Positions 27,183 to 35,354 of a stretch of DNA of 64,000 nt are shown here, piece by piece. Numbering within the stretch: the stretch's first letter is position 1; every line of letters starts with the position of its first letter. The notes beneath the pieces were generated by a model. That model did no database searches, had not been told where the DNA came from, and saw nothing but the letters and a program-made list of their open reading frames with translations. The stretch comes from JAGVSZ01 sp019137045 (GTDB lineage Bacteria > Pseudomonadota > Gammaproteobacteria > Burkholderiales > SG8-39). A program made the position numbers and the translations under genes. Location of the stretch: NCBI GenBank assembly GCA_046347635.1, contig JAXMFT010000001.1:124001-188000 (forward strand), given 5' to 3'.

Positions 27183-28667
27183 TCAGAACCGCGGCAGGTC
27201 GGGATGGGGCAGCCTGCCGGCGCGCACGTGCATCTTCCCGAACTCGGCGCAGCGGTGCAGCGTGGGGATGTTCTTCGCCGGGTTGAGCAGCCCGGCGGGA
27301 TCGAATGCGCGCTTCACGCCGCGGAACGCCTCCAGCTCCTCGGGCGCGAACTGGACGCACATCTCGTTGATCTTCTCGATGCCCACCCCGTGCTCGCCGG
27401 TGACCGTGCCGCCCACCTCGATGCATTTCTGCAGCACCTCGGAGGCGAACTGCTCGGTGCGATGGAGCTGGTCCGGGTCGTTGGCGTCGAAGAGGATGAG
27501 CGGGTGCAGGTTGCCGTCGCCGGCGTGGAACACGTTCGGGCAGCGCAGGCCGTACTTCTTCTCCATCGCGGCGATGAAGTTCAGGATCTCGCCCAGCCGC
27601 TTGCGCGGGATGGTGCCGTCCATGCAGTAGTAGTCGGGCGAGATGCGGCCGACGGCGGGGAACGCCGCCTTGCGGCCCGCCCAGAACGTCAGCCGCTCCG
27701 CCTCGTCGCGCGACACGCGCATCGCGGTGGCGCCGGCGCGCTCGAGCACCGACTTCATGCGCGCGATCTCCTCCTCCACCTCCTCGGGGGTGCCGTCGGA
27801 CTCGCAGAGCAGGATCGCCTTGGCGTCGAGGTCGTAGCCGGCGTGCACGAACTCCTCCACCGCGCGCGTCGCCGGCTGGTCCATCATCTCGAGCCCCGCC
27901 GGAATGATCCCCGCCGCGATCACCGCGGCCACCGCCTGGCCCGCGCGCTCCACGTCGTCGAAGGAAGCCATGATCACGCGCGCGCGCTCCGGCTTCGGCA
28001 CCAGCTTCACCGTCACCTCGGTGATGACCGCGAGCATGCCCTCGGACCCGGTGACGAGCGCGGCGAGATCGAGCCCGGGCGCATCGAGCGCCTCGGACCC
28101 GAACTCCACCGCCGCGCCCTCCATCGTGAAGCCGCGCACGCGCATCACGTTGTTGACCGTGAGGCCGTACTTGAGGCAGTGCACGCCGCCCGCGTTCTCG
28201 GCCACGTTGCCGCCGATCGAGCAGGCGATCTGGGAGGACGGGTCGGGCGCGTAGTAGAGCCCGTACGGCGCCGCCGCCTCGGAGATGGCGAGGTTGCGCA
28301 CGCCCGGCTGCACGCGCGCGATGCGCGCCACCGGGTCGAGCGCGAGGATGCGCATCATCCGCGCGGTCACCAGCAGCACGCCCGCGGCCGAGGGCAGCGC
28401 CCCGCCCGAGAGCCCGGTGCCCGCGCCGCGCGCGATCACCGGCACGCCCAGCTCGTGGCAGGCGCGCAGGCAGAACTGCACCTCGTCGTCGCTCGCCGGC
28501 AGCGCCACCACCATCGGCAGCTGGCGGTACGCCGACAGCCCGTCGGTCTCGAACGGGCGCGTGTCCTCGGCCTGGAACAGGACGCTCGACTCGGGCAGCC
28601 CCGCCTTCAGGCGCCCGACCACCTCCGCCTGGCGGAGGAAGTCGATCCCGTGCGTCGGGACGCTCAC
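27183..28667 (-). CDS. glcD: Glycolate oxidase subunit GlcD (FAD-linked)
   Basis: 494 aa catalytic flavoprotein oxidising glycolate (or D-lactate) to glyoxylate. Motifs: VIARGAGTGLSGGALPSAAG near 76 (FAD pyrophosphate site), QIACSIGGNVAENAGGVHCL near 146, and the C-terminal FAD-oxidase domain with GDGNLHPLILFDAND and TGEHGVGIEKINEM. The end FDPAGLLNPAKNIPTLHRCA is characteristic. The gene is 9 nt behind garR, in the operon hyi-garR-glcD-glcE-glcF. Confidence 0.95.
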   Translation of the reverse strand: MSVPTHGIDFLRQAEVVGRLKAGLPESSVLFQAEDTRPFETDGLSAYRQLPMVVALPASDDEVQFCLRACHELGVPVIARGAGTGLSGGALPSAAGVLLVTARMMRILALDPVARIARVQPGVRNLAISEAAAPYGLYYAPDPSSQIACSIGGNVAENAGGVHCLKYGLTVNNVMRVRGFTMEGAAVEFGSEALDAPGLDLAALVTGSEGMLAVITEVTVKLVPKPERARVIMASFDDVERAGQAVAAVIAAGIIPAGLEMMDQPATRAVEEFVHAGYDLDAKAILLCESDGTPEEVEEEIARMKSVLERAGATAMRVSRDEAERLTFWAGRKAAFPAVGRISPDYYCMDGTIPRKRLGEILNFIAAMEKKYGLRCPNVFHAGDGNLHPLILFDANDPDQLHRTEQFASEVLQKCIEVGGTVTGEHGVGIEKINEMCVQFAPEELEAFRGVKRAFDPAGLLNPAKNIPTLHRCAEFGKMHVRAGRLPHPDLPRF

Positions 28668-28676
28668 TGCGGGCTC

Positions 28677-29564
28677 CTACCCTTGCGCGACCGCGTGGCC
28701 GCCGAGCAGCTCGAGCGCCCGCACCAGGCCCGAGTGATCCCACCCCGCCCCGCCGTTCGCCACGCACGCGCTCATCAGTTGCTGGGTGGCGGCGGTGTTC
28801 GGCAGCGCGAGGCCGAGCGCGCGCGCGCCCGCGAGCGCGAGGTTGAGGTCCTTCTGGTGCAGCTCGATGCGGAAGCCGGGGTTGAACGTGCGCTTGATCA
28901 TGCGCTCGCCGTGCACCTCGAGGATGCGCGAGGCGGCGAACCCGCCCATGAGCGCCTGGCGCACCTTGGCCGGGTCGGCGCCCGCCTTGGAGGCGAAGAG
29001 GAGCGCCTCGCCCACCGCTTCTATGGTGAGCGCGACGACGATCTGGTTCGCGACCTTGCAGGTCTGCCCGTCGCCGACGCCGCCGACCAGCGTGATGTTC
29101 TTGCCCATCAGCTCGAAGTACGGCTGCACGCGCGCGAACGCGGCCTCGGTCCCGCCGCACATGATCGTGAGCGAGGCGGCCTTGGCGCCCACCTCCCCGC
29201 CGGACACCGGCGCATCGACGTAGTCGCAGCCGAGCGCCGCGATGCGCGCGGCGAACGCCTTGGTCGCGAGCGGCGAGATCGAGCTCATGTCGACGACCGT
29301 CTTGCCCTGCGCGAGCCCCGCGGCGACCCCGCCGGCGCCGAAGAGCACTTTCTCGACGTCGGGGGTGTCGGGCACCATGAGAAACACGACGTCGGCCGCC
29401 TGCGCGACCTCCTGCGCCGACGCGCAGGGCTTGCCGCCCTTCTCCTTCAGCTCGTCGGGCACGCCCGAGCGGCTGTGCAGCCAGACCTCGTGGCCGGCCG
29501 CGATGAGGTGCCCGGCCATGGGCCTGCCCATGATTCCGAGGCCGACGAACCCGAGCTTCGCCAT
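28677..29564 (-). CDS. garR: Tartronate semialdehyde reductase (2-hydroxy-3-oxopropionate reductase)
   Basis: 295 aa beta-hydroxyacid dehydrogenase that reduces tartronate semialdehyde to D-glycerate with NAD(P)H. GFVGLGIMGRPMAGHLIAAG is the dinucleotide motif, YVDAPVSGGEVGAKAASLTI the substrate motif and GDGQTCKVANQIVVALT carries the catalytic lysine. ATG 29564 directly follows hyi (9 nt). With hyi it converts glyoxylate-derived C3 compounds; glyoxylate carboligase (gcl), the usual partner, is not in the window. Confidence 0.93.
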   Translation of the reverse strand: MAKLGFVGLGIMGRPMAGHLIAAGHEVWLHSRSGVPDELKEKGGKPCASAQEVAQAADVVFLMVPDTPDVEKVLFGAGGVAAGLAQGKTVVDMSSISPLATKAFAARIAALGCDYVDAPVSGGEVGAKAASLTIMCGGTEAAFARVQPYFELMGKNITLVGGVGDGQTCKVANQIVVALTIEAVGEALLFASKAGADPAKVRQALMGGFAASRILEVHGERMIKRTFNPGFRIELHQKDLNLALAGARALGLALPNTAATQQLMSACVANGGAGWDHSGLVRALELLGGHAVAQG

Positions 29565-29573
29565 GACCGCTCC

Positions 29574-30356
29574 TTATCCCCGCGCGTACTTGCGCAGCCA
29601 GCCGAGCCCTTCCACGGTGCCCCGCGCCGGCGCGTACTCCGCACCGATCCAGCCGTCGTAGCCGAGCGCGTCGATGCGCCCGAACAGGAAGTCGAAGTTG
29701 ATCTCGCCCGAGCCCGGCTCGTGGCGGTCGGGCACGTCGGCGAACTGGATGTGGCCGATCTGCGGCAGCTCGGCCTCGATCGTCTGCGCCAGGTCGCCCT
29801 CCATGATCTGCATGTGGAAGATGTCGTACTGGATCTTGAGGTTGCCCGAGCCGACCTCGCGCATGATGTCGAGCGACTGCGCGGTGGTGTTGAGGTAGAA
29901 GCCGGGGATCGTGCGCGTGTTGATCGGCTCCATGACGAGCAGCCGGCCCTCGCGCGCGAGCGCTTCGGCCGCGAACGCGAGGTTCTCGACGAAGGTCGAG
30001 AGCACCGCGTCCGGATCGGCGTCCGGCGGGGCGACGCCGGAGAGGCAGTTCACCTTCGGCACGTGCAGCAGGCGCGCGTACTCGATGGCCGCGCCCACGC
30101 CGTCCTGGAACTCCCCCTGCCGCCCGGGGTGGCACGCGATCCCGCGTTCACCCCGGCTCCAGTCGCCCGCCGGCAGGTTGAAGAGCGCAACTTCGACGCC
30201 CGCCTCCTGCACCGCGTCCTGCAGCTTCGCCTTGTCGTGCGGGTACGGGAAGGGAAACTCGACCGCGGCGAACCCGTTCCTCCGCGCGGCGGCGAAGCGC
30301 GCGAGAAAATCCTCTTCGGTGAAGAGGAACGCGAGATTGGCGGCGAAGCGCGGCAC
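29574..30356 (-). CDS. hyi: Hydroxypyruvate isomerase
   Basis: 260 aa TIM-barrel protein that interconverts hydroxypyruvate and tartronate semialdehyde. MPRFAANLAFLFTEEDFLAR is the family N-terminus; LVMEPINTRTIPGFYLNTT near 145, VGSGNLKIQYDIFHMQIMEG near 170 and IGAEYAPARGTVEGLGWLRK at the end carry the metal-binding Glu/Asp/His. First gene of the glyoxylate operon; its promoter should lie in 30357-30457, where no clear element was seen. Confidence 0.93.
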   Translation of the reverse strand: MPRFAANLAFLFTEEDFLARFAAARRNGFAAVEFPFPYPHDKAKLQDAVQEAGVEVALFNLPAGDWSRGERGIACHPGRQGEFQDGVGAAIEYARLLHVPKVNCLSGVAPPDADPDAVLSTFVENLAFAAEALAREGRLLVMEPINTRTIPGFYLNTTAQSLDIMREVGSGNLKIQYDIFHMQIMEGDLAQTIEAELPQIGHIQFADVPDRHEPGSGEINFDFLFGRIDALGYDGWIGAEYAPARGTVEGLGWLRKYARG

Positions 30357-30457
30357 GGGAACACCTCGGGGCGGTGGGACCGATGCTAGTGGCGCGTCCG
30401 GCGCGCGTCAAACGCCGCGCGGCGCCCTCCCGGATTGCGGGACGGCGGGGCTCGCGG

Positions 30458-30874
30458 CTAGTGCCCGCCGCCCACGATGCCGCTCGCGGCGATCAGCAGC
30501 ACCGCGATCTCGGCCACGCAGATGGCGACGAACACCCGCGCGCGCGCGCGCGCGAAGAGCGGGATCAGGCGCGCGTAGCAGACGACGGTGACGCCGGCGA
30601 GGATGGCGATGCCGATGAAGTTGAGCAGGTCGGCCTCGCCGAGCCGCGCCACCCAGGCCCATCCCTGCGGCGCGCCGGTGAGCGCGATGAACTCCTCCAC
30701 CGGCAGGTGCCAGTAGCGCGGCAGGTGCTCGTGCGCGATCCCCGGCGGCACCAGTTCGAAGACGTGCACGAAGAACGTGACCACCAGGGCGAGGAACCCG
30801 ATCTTCGTGCCGGCGTCGAGCCAGCGCGCATAGACCACCTGCTCGCCGCTCGCGTGCTCGCTGATCCCGTTCAT
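30458..30874 (-). CDS. Small four-helix membrane protein next to a TauE/SafE exporter
   Basis: 138 aa protein with helices at WLDAGTKIGFLALVVTFFVH, LLNFIGIAILAGVTVVCYA and VFVAICVAEIAVLLIAASGI. It begins MNGISEHASGEQVVYARWLD and ends with GGGH. It follows the TauE/SafE-like gene by 10 nt on the same strand, so the two are likely cotranscribed and the product may be an accessory of that exporter. No domain name is recognised with confidence. Confidence 0.7.
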   Translation of the reverse strand: MNGISEHASGEQVVYARWLDAGTKIGFLALVVTFFVHVFELVPPGIAHEHLPRYWHLPVEEFIALTGAPQGWAWVARLGEADLLNFIGIAILAGVTVVCYARLIPLFARARARVFVAICVAEIAVLLIAASGIVGGGH

Positions 30875-30884
30875 CCCTGGTCGC

Positions 30885-31802
30885 CTATGCCCAGATGCCG
30901 AGGCCCTTCGCGAACGCGCGCCCGCCGGCCACGAGCAGGAGCCCGATCACGATCTTGCGCACGGTGGCGGCGCGCGTCACGTGCAGCAGTCGGGCGCCGA
31001 TCCGCGCGCCCAGCATCACCCCGAGCAGGGACGGCACGACCAGCATCGGCAGGATCGCGCCGCGATTGATGTAGACCCACGCCGCGGAGGTGTCCACCAC
31101 CGAGAGCAGGAAGCCGGAGGTGGACACCGACACCTTGAGCGGCGCGCCCATCACGAGGTTGAGCACCGGGACGTTGGCCCAGCCGGCGCCGAGCCCGAAC
31201 ATCCCGGCGAGGAACCCGATGCCGGCGAACAGCACCAGGCCGAGCGGCGTGCGATGGACGCGCCAGTCGATGTCCTCCCGGCTCGCGGCGTCGTGGAAGA
31301 CGCCGTGCATCCCGAGCGCCGCGCCGAGCGGGTCGGGCCGGGCCACCTCCGGCCGCTCCGATCGCCGCGCCCGCCACATCAGCACCGCGATCGCGAGGAT
31401 CACCGCGCCGAGCGCGGTCTGCACCACGCGCGTCGGCAGCGCGAGCCCCGCCAGCGCGCCGAGCACCGAGGTGATCGATCCGACCAGCGCGAGCGGCATC
31501 GCCAGCCGCAGGCTGGCGAGCCCTGCGCGCAGCAGCCCGGGCCCGGCCGACAGCGCGCTCGACAGCGCGAGCAGCAGCCCGGCGCCGCGCACGAAATCGA
31601 GGTGGAACGGGAAGAACCCGCCGACGATCGGCACGAAGAGCACCCCGCCGCCGACGCCGCCGAGCACCGCGACGATGCCGAGCGCGAACGTCACCACGAA
31701 CAGCGCGAGCGGCCACACCCACCACGCGACCGCGGCGCCGTCGGCGGCCAGGGCGTCGAGCGGGAGGGCGAGCGCGAGGAGGACAGCCAGGCGGGCGAGC
31801 AT
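30885..31802 (-). CDS. TauE/SafE (TSUP) family anion permease
   Basis: 305 aa membrane protein with a cleavable-looking N-terminus (MLARLAVLLALALPLDALAA) and about eight further helices in two repeats. FALGIVAVLGGVGGGVLFVP and LAGMFGLGAGWANVPVLNLV are the paired TSUP glycine-rich motifs. Members export sulfite or organosulfonates, or import sulfur compounds; the substrate is not visible here. Start ATG 31802 is preferred over the Arg-rich upstream extension to 31847. Confidence 0.85.
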   Translation of the reverse strand: MLARLAVLLALALPLDALAADGAAVAWWVWPLALFVVTFALGIVAVLGGVGGGVLFVPIVGGFFPFHLDFVRGAGLLLALSSALSAGPGLLRAGLASLRLAMPLALVGSITSVLGALAGLALPTRVVQTALGAVILAIAVLMWRARRSERPEVARPDPLGAALGMHGVFHDAASREDIDWRVHRTPLGLVLFAGIGFLAGMFGLGAGWANVPVLNLVMGAPLKVSVSTSGFLLSVVDTSAAWVYINRGAILPMLVVPSLLGVMLGARIGARLLHVTRAATVRKIVIGLLLVAGGRAFAKGLGIWA

Positions 31803-31955
31803 CTGAGCGGGTGGCGCGCGCCCCGATCCGCCGCGCACGGCGCGCATCGGGGCACGCTGCGGCCCGGATTCTAATTCCCGGGCGCGCGGATGGGTTGCGA
31901 GTTGCTGATCAGGTCAGAAGGGGCTTCGATGGGCGCGTCCGCCGGGCGGCGTGCC

Positions 31956-31991
31956 GGCCGCGCCCGCGTTCCCGGGCCCGCGGGCGCGGCC
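31956..31991 (-). terminator. Strong GC hairpin behind the flavoprotein gene
   Basis: GGCCGCGCCCGC (31956-31967) pairs perfectly over 12 bp with GCGGGCGCGGCC (31980-31991) with a 12-nt loop. It lies 16 nt beyond the stop of the minus-strand reductase gene at 32008 and before the TSUP gene. There is no U-tract, so it is terminator-like at best. Confidence 0.45.
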
Positions 31992-32007
31992 GCGCAGCGG
32001 TGCGGCG

Positions 32008-33165
32008 CTAGCCGAGCGCGTCCGCCGGCTGCGTCGGCGTGCGCCGCGCGAGCGCCCACAGCGGCGCCGCGGCGACGGCCTTCAGCAGGCACTCGCCGTA
32101 GCCGACCTCGCCGGTCACGATCCCGAGGAAGAGGCGGCTCGCGTGGGGGTTGCGGCCGATGTGCTCGAACGCGCCGCGCGGCCGCGCATAGCCGGCGCGC
32201 GCGAGCCGCGCCGGGGCGGCGAGCGGGGGCCCGAGCTCGCGCCGCACGCGGCGCGCGTAGTCGCCCGGGCCGGGCGCGCCGCGCGCCGCCGCAAGCGTGC
32301 GCGCGGCGATCTCGGCGCTCGCGCGCGCGGAGAAGATGCCCTCGCCGAGCACCGCCTCGGCGAGGCCCGCCGCGTCGCCGAGCAGCCAGACCCGCCCGCG
32401 CTCGAACGCGCCGGCGCGGTTGCGCACCGGGATGGGGTGCCCGAGGTAGCGCGTGCGCGTGCGCGCGGCGAGCGCCGGATGCCGCGCCATGAAGGCTTCG
32501 AGCGCGCCGCGGATGCCGCTGCCCGCGCGGTACGAGTAGACGCCGACGTTCAGGTGGTCGCGCTTGCCGAAGATCCAGCCGTACCCCCCGGTCGCGCCGT
32601 CGAGCTCGAGCAGCGCGCGGTCGGCGAAGCGCTCGACGGCGGCGGGCGGCACGTCCACGAGCGCCTCGAGCGCCGGCGCGAACTCGACCGTGCCGCGCTC
32701 GAACGCCGCGCGCCGCACCGCGCTCGCGGCCCCGTCCGCGGCCAGCAGCAGGCGCGCCTCGAACGCGCCGCGCGAGGTGGTCACGCGCACGCGCTCGCCG
32801 CGCTCCTCGAGGTGCGCGAACGCGTGGCCGGGGAAGAACCGCGCGCCGTGCTGCACCGCCCGCTCGACCAGCAGCGCGTCGAGCGCGGAGCGGCGCGTCA
32901 TCGCGGCCACCACGCCGTCCGCGTCGCGCGCGACCGCGCGGCCGCGAAAGGCGATCCACGCGCCGGTCACGCGGCGCTCGACCACCGCGTCGATCGCGTC
33001 GCCCAGCAGCGCGAGCGCCTTGCGCGACACGGCGCCGCCGCACGGCTTGTCGCGCGGGAAGGCCGCGCGGTCGAGGAGCGCGACCGCGAGCCCCTGCGCG
33101 GCGAGCAGGCGGGCGGCGTGGGCGCCGGCGGGTCCGGCGCCGCAGACGACGACGTCGTAGTTCAT
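32008..33165 (-). CDS. Geranylgeranyl-reductase-family FAD oxidoreductase
   Basis: 385 aa flavoprotein. MNYDVVVCGAGPAGAHAARL is the FAD Rossmann motif, RDKPCGGAVSRKALALLGD is the 'KxCGG' pattern of the geranylgeranyl reductase group, YGWIFGKRDHLNVGVYS fits the conserved 'YxWxFP' box, and GRVWLLGDAAGLAEAVLGEG is the second FAD motif. Members saturate isoprenoid chains or hydroxylate aromatics. ATG 33165 is used because the Rossmann strand starts there; the frame opens 16 codons earlier. Divergent from the SDR gene at 33270, so they may share a regulatory region. Confidence 0.82.
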   Translation of the reverse strand: MNYDVVVCGAGPAGAHAARLLAAQGLAVALLDRAAFPRDKPCGGAVSRKALALLGDAIDAVVERRVTGAWIAFRGRAVARDADGVVAAMTRRSALDALLVERAVQHGARFFPGHAFAHLEERGERVRVTTSRGAFEARLLLAADGAASAVRRAAFERGTVEFAPALEALVDVPPAAVERFADRALLELDGATGGYGWIFGKRDHLNVGVYSYRAGSGIRGALEAFMARHPALAARTRTRYLGHPIPVRNRAGAFERGRVWLLGDAAGLAEAVLGEGIFSARASAEIAARTLAAARGAPGPGDYARRVRRELGPPLAAPARLARAGYARPRGAFEHIGRNPHASRLFLGIVTGEVGYGECLLKAVAAAPLWALARRTPTQPADALG

Positions 33166-33269
33166 GGCCGCGGGACGGCGGACAAGCGCGGAACGACGGG
33201 CAATCTGTAGCACAGCCGGCGCGCGAAATCCATTAGAGTCCCCGCCTCGGCCCGACCGCGGAGGCGCGC

Positions 33270-34001
33270 ATGACGGTGAAGGGGAACGTGGCGCTCGTCG
33301 CCGGGGTGGGCGACGGGCTCGGCGGGGCGGTGGCGCGGCGCTTCGCGCGCGGCGGCTACCACACCGTGCTGGTGGCCCGCAGCGCCGAGCGGCTCGCGCG
33401 CATCGCCGCGGACATCGAGGCGGGCGGCGGGCGCGGCATCGCCTACGTGGCCGACCTGCGGGAGGAGAGCGCGGTCGGCAAGCTCTTCGACGACGTGGAG
33501 GCCCAGATCGGGCCGATCGGCGTGGCGGTGTTCAACACCGGGGCGAACTACCGCGCCTCGATCCTCGACACGCCGGCGGACATGTTCGAGAAGGTGTGGC
33601 GGCTCGGCTGCTACGCGGGCTTCCTGGTCGGGCGCGAGGCCGCCCGCCACATGGCCCCGCGCGGCCACGGCACCATCATCTTCACCGGCGCGACCGCGTC
33701 GGTGCGCGGCTCCGCCCAGTTCGCCGCGTTCGCGGCCGCGAAGGGCGCGCTCCGTCAGGTCGCGCAGTCGATGGCGCGCGAGCTGGGCGCGCAGGGCATC
33801 CACGTCGCCTCGGTGATCGTCGACGGCATGATCGACTCGCAGCGCGTGCGCGAGCGCTTCCCGGAGCGCGTCGCGCAGCTCCCCGAGGACGGCATGCTCA
33901 AGCCGGCGGACATCGCGGAGGTCTACTGGCAGATCGCGCAGCAGCCGCGCAGCGCGTGGACGTTCGAGACCGACCTGCGGCCCTGGGCGGAGAAGTTCTA
34001 G
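33270..34001 (+). CDS. Atypical short-chain dehydrogenase/reductase
   Basis: 243 aa Rossmann protein of the SDR family, ATG 33270 with GGAGG 5 nt upstream. The glycine motif is VAGVGDGLGGAVARRFARGG and the NAG-like motif is FNTGANYRASILD. At the catalytic site the usual YxxxK reads FAAAK (AAFAAAKGALRQVAQSMARE), so the general-acid tyrosine is replaced by Phe, and the serine region reads TGATASVRG. I recall a subgroup with the same change. It may bind NAD(P) without standard reductase chemistry. It converges on the LysR gene. Confidence 0.85.
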   Translation: MTVKGNVALVAGVGDGLGGAVARRFARGGYHTVLVARSAERLARIAADIEAGGGRGIAYVADLREESAVGKLFDDVEAQIGPIGVAVFNTGANYRASILDTPADMFEKVWRLGCYAGFLVGREAARHMAPRGHGTIIFTGATASVRGSAQFAAFAAAKGALRQVAQSMARELGAQGIHVASVIVDGMIDSQRVRERFPERVAQLPEDGMLKPADIAEVYWQIAQQPRSAWTFETDLRPWAEKF

Positions 34002-34086
34002 GTCGCGCCGCGCGCGCCGGGACGCGGAGAGCCGCGGCGCCCCCGCCACCCCGCGCGCGCCCGGCCGTCGTCGCACGGCGCGCGGC

Positions 34087-35070
34087 TCACGCCCGGCGGC
34101 GCCGGCGCGTCGCCCGGCGCCGCGCCGGCTGCACGCCGCGCACGCTCGCGAGCCCCGCGCTGCCCGGCGGCAGCTCGCTCATCAGGTCGGCGAGCGACTG
34201 GCGCAGCCACGCGAGCGCCGGATCGCGCTGCGTGCGCTCGTGCCACACCGCCACGATCGTGAACGGCGCGAGCTCGAACGGCAGGTCGAAGACGCGGAAG
34301 CGCTCGCCGTACCCGCGTGCCAGGCGCTCGGGCAGCACCGCGATCATGTCGGAGTGCGTCAGGATCTCCGGCACGAGCAGGAAGTGCGGGACCGAGAGGC
34401 GCACGTGGCGGGCGCGCCCGAGGGCCGCCAGCGCGTCGTCGCCGGGAGCGGTGAACGCGCCGCCGGAGGGCGAGACGAGCACGTGGTCGAGCGCGCAGTA
34501 GTCGTCGAGGGTGAGCCGCTCGCCGATGGCCGCGTGGTCCCGGCGCAGCACGCAGACGAACCGCTCGACGAAGAGCGGGCGCGAGCGCACGGTGGGGGGC
34601 GCGAAGCCCGCCCCCAGGATGCCGAGGTCGACGTCGCCCGCCTCGAGCTGGCGCCCCACCGCGCCGAAGTCCATCGGCCGTATGGCGAGCCGCGCGCGCG
34701 GCGCGTTCGCTTCGAGGTAGTCCACCAGCCGCGGCAGGATCGCGTACTCGACGTAGTCGGAGGCCGCGATCGTGAAGGTGCGCTCGGCCAGGGCCGGATC
34801 GAAGCGTTCCGGCCGCTGGACGATGCGTCCGATCTCGGCCAGCACCTGCCGCACCGGCGCGACCAGCTCCTGTCCCTTCGAGGTCGGCAGCATCCCGCGC
34901 GCGGTGCGCAGCAGGAGCGGGTCGGCGAAGAGCGCGCGCAGCCGGCCGAGCGCGGCGCTGGTCGCCGACTGCGAGAGCTCGAGGCGCGCCGCGGCGCGCG
35001 TCACGTTGCGCTCGGACAGCAGCGCGTCGAGCGCGACCAGCAGGTTGAGGTCGATCGTGCGGATGTCCAT
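34087..35070 (-). CDS. LysR-family transcriptional regulator
   Basis: 327 aa. The N-terminal winged helix (residues 5-64: IDLNLLVALDALLSERNVTR, LSQSATSAALGRLRALFADP) is canonical. The effector domain (about 90-300) resembles the NodD/NahR group, whose members respond to aromatic or other small acids. The C-terminal tail is very Arg-rich (PARRRATRRRRRA), unusual for the family. The start ATG 35070 lies 31 nt from a nested inverted repeat (35101-35150) that is a good candidate for its own operator. There is no divergent protein gene; the divergent unit appears to be a non-coding RNA. Confidence 0.92.
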   Translation of the reverse strand: MDIRTIDLNLLVALDALLSERNVTRAAARLELSQSATSAALGRLRALFADPLLLRTARGMLPTSKGQELVAPVRQVLAEIGRIVQRPERFDPALAERTFTIAASDYVEYAILPRLVDYLEANAPRARLAIRPMDFGAVGRQLEAGDVDLGILGAGFAPPTVRSRPLFVERFVCVLRRDHAAIGERLTLDDYCALDHVLVSPSGGAFTAPGDDALAALGRARHVRLSVPHFLLVPEILTHSDMIAVLPERLARGYGERFRVFDLPFELAPFTIVAVWHERTQRDPALAWLRQSLADLMSELPPGSAGLASVRGVQPARRRATRRRRRA

Positions 35071-35100
35071 CGGGGGCGGGGCGCGCTGATGACGGCCGCA

Positions 35101-35150
35101 TTATCCACCAAACGGATTCCTGGAATCCACTGAATCGATTGGACGGATAA
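35101..35150. promoter_or_regulatory. Nested inverted repeat, probable LysR operator, with -35 for the RNA candidate
   Basis: TTATCCACCAA (35101-35111) and TTGGACGGATAA (35139-35150) form an imperfect outer inverted repeat around a perfect inner palindrome GGATTCCTGGAATCC (35114-35128). LysR proteins commonly bind extended dyads upstream of their own gene. TTGGAC (35139-35144) with TAGACT (35163-35168, 18-nt spacer) could be a plus-strand promoter overlapping the right arm. Confidence 0.55.
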
Positions 35151-35174
35151 CGGGGGGCACCCTAGACTCGGTTT

Positions 35175-35337
35175 CGTATCGGGTGCGGGGCGACAGAGAG
35201 GAAAGCAAGTTCCTCGCACCCCGGATTCATCGTCCCCGGACGCGCCTGCCACGAGCGCAGCCGGGCGCCTCCTCTCCTGTGGACCCTCGGGGCGGCTACA
35301 ACCCTCCTCCTCCTCGGCTGCCCCGAGGATTTTTTTT
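35175..35337 (+). ncRNA. Candidate small RNA with intrinsic terminator and anti-SD loop
   Basis: The 284-nt gap between lysR and the ACT gene (both minus) holds a plus-strand structure. A hairpin is formed by GGGTGCGGGG (35181-35190) and CCTCGCACCC (35212-35221). A second, CCTCGGGGC (35285-35293) with GCCCCGAGG (35320-35328), is followed by eight T (35330-35337), a textbook Rho-independent terminator. No plus-strand gene ends here, so the terminator must serve a short transcript. Its loop contains CCTCCTCCTCC (35303-35313), the complement of a Shine-Dalgarno; CCTCCTCTCC (35269-35278) is a second such site. A GTG frame from 35183 runs straight through the terminator and is not thought real. 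Start is inferred from a weak promoter. Confidence 0.6.
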
Positions 35338-35354
35338 GCCCGGAAGGCCGCGCG

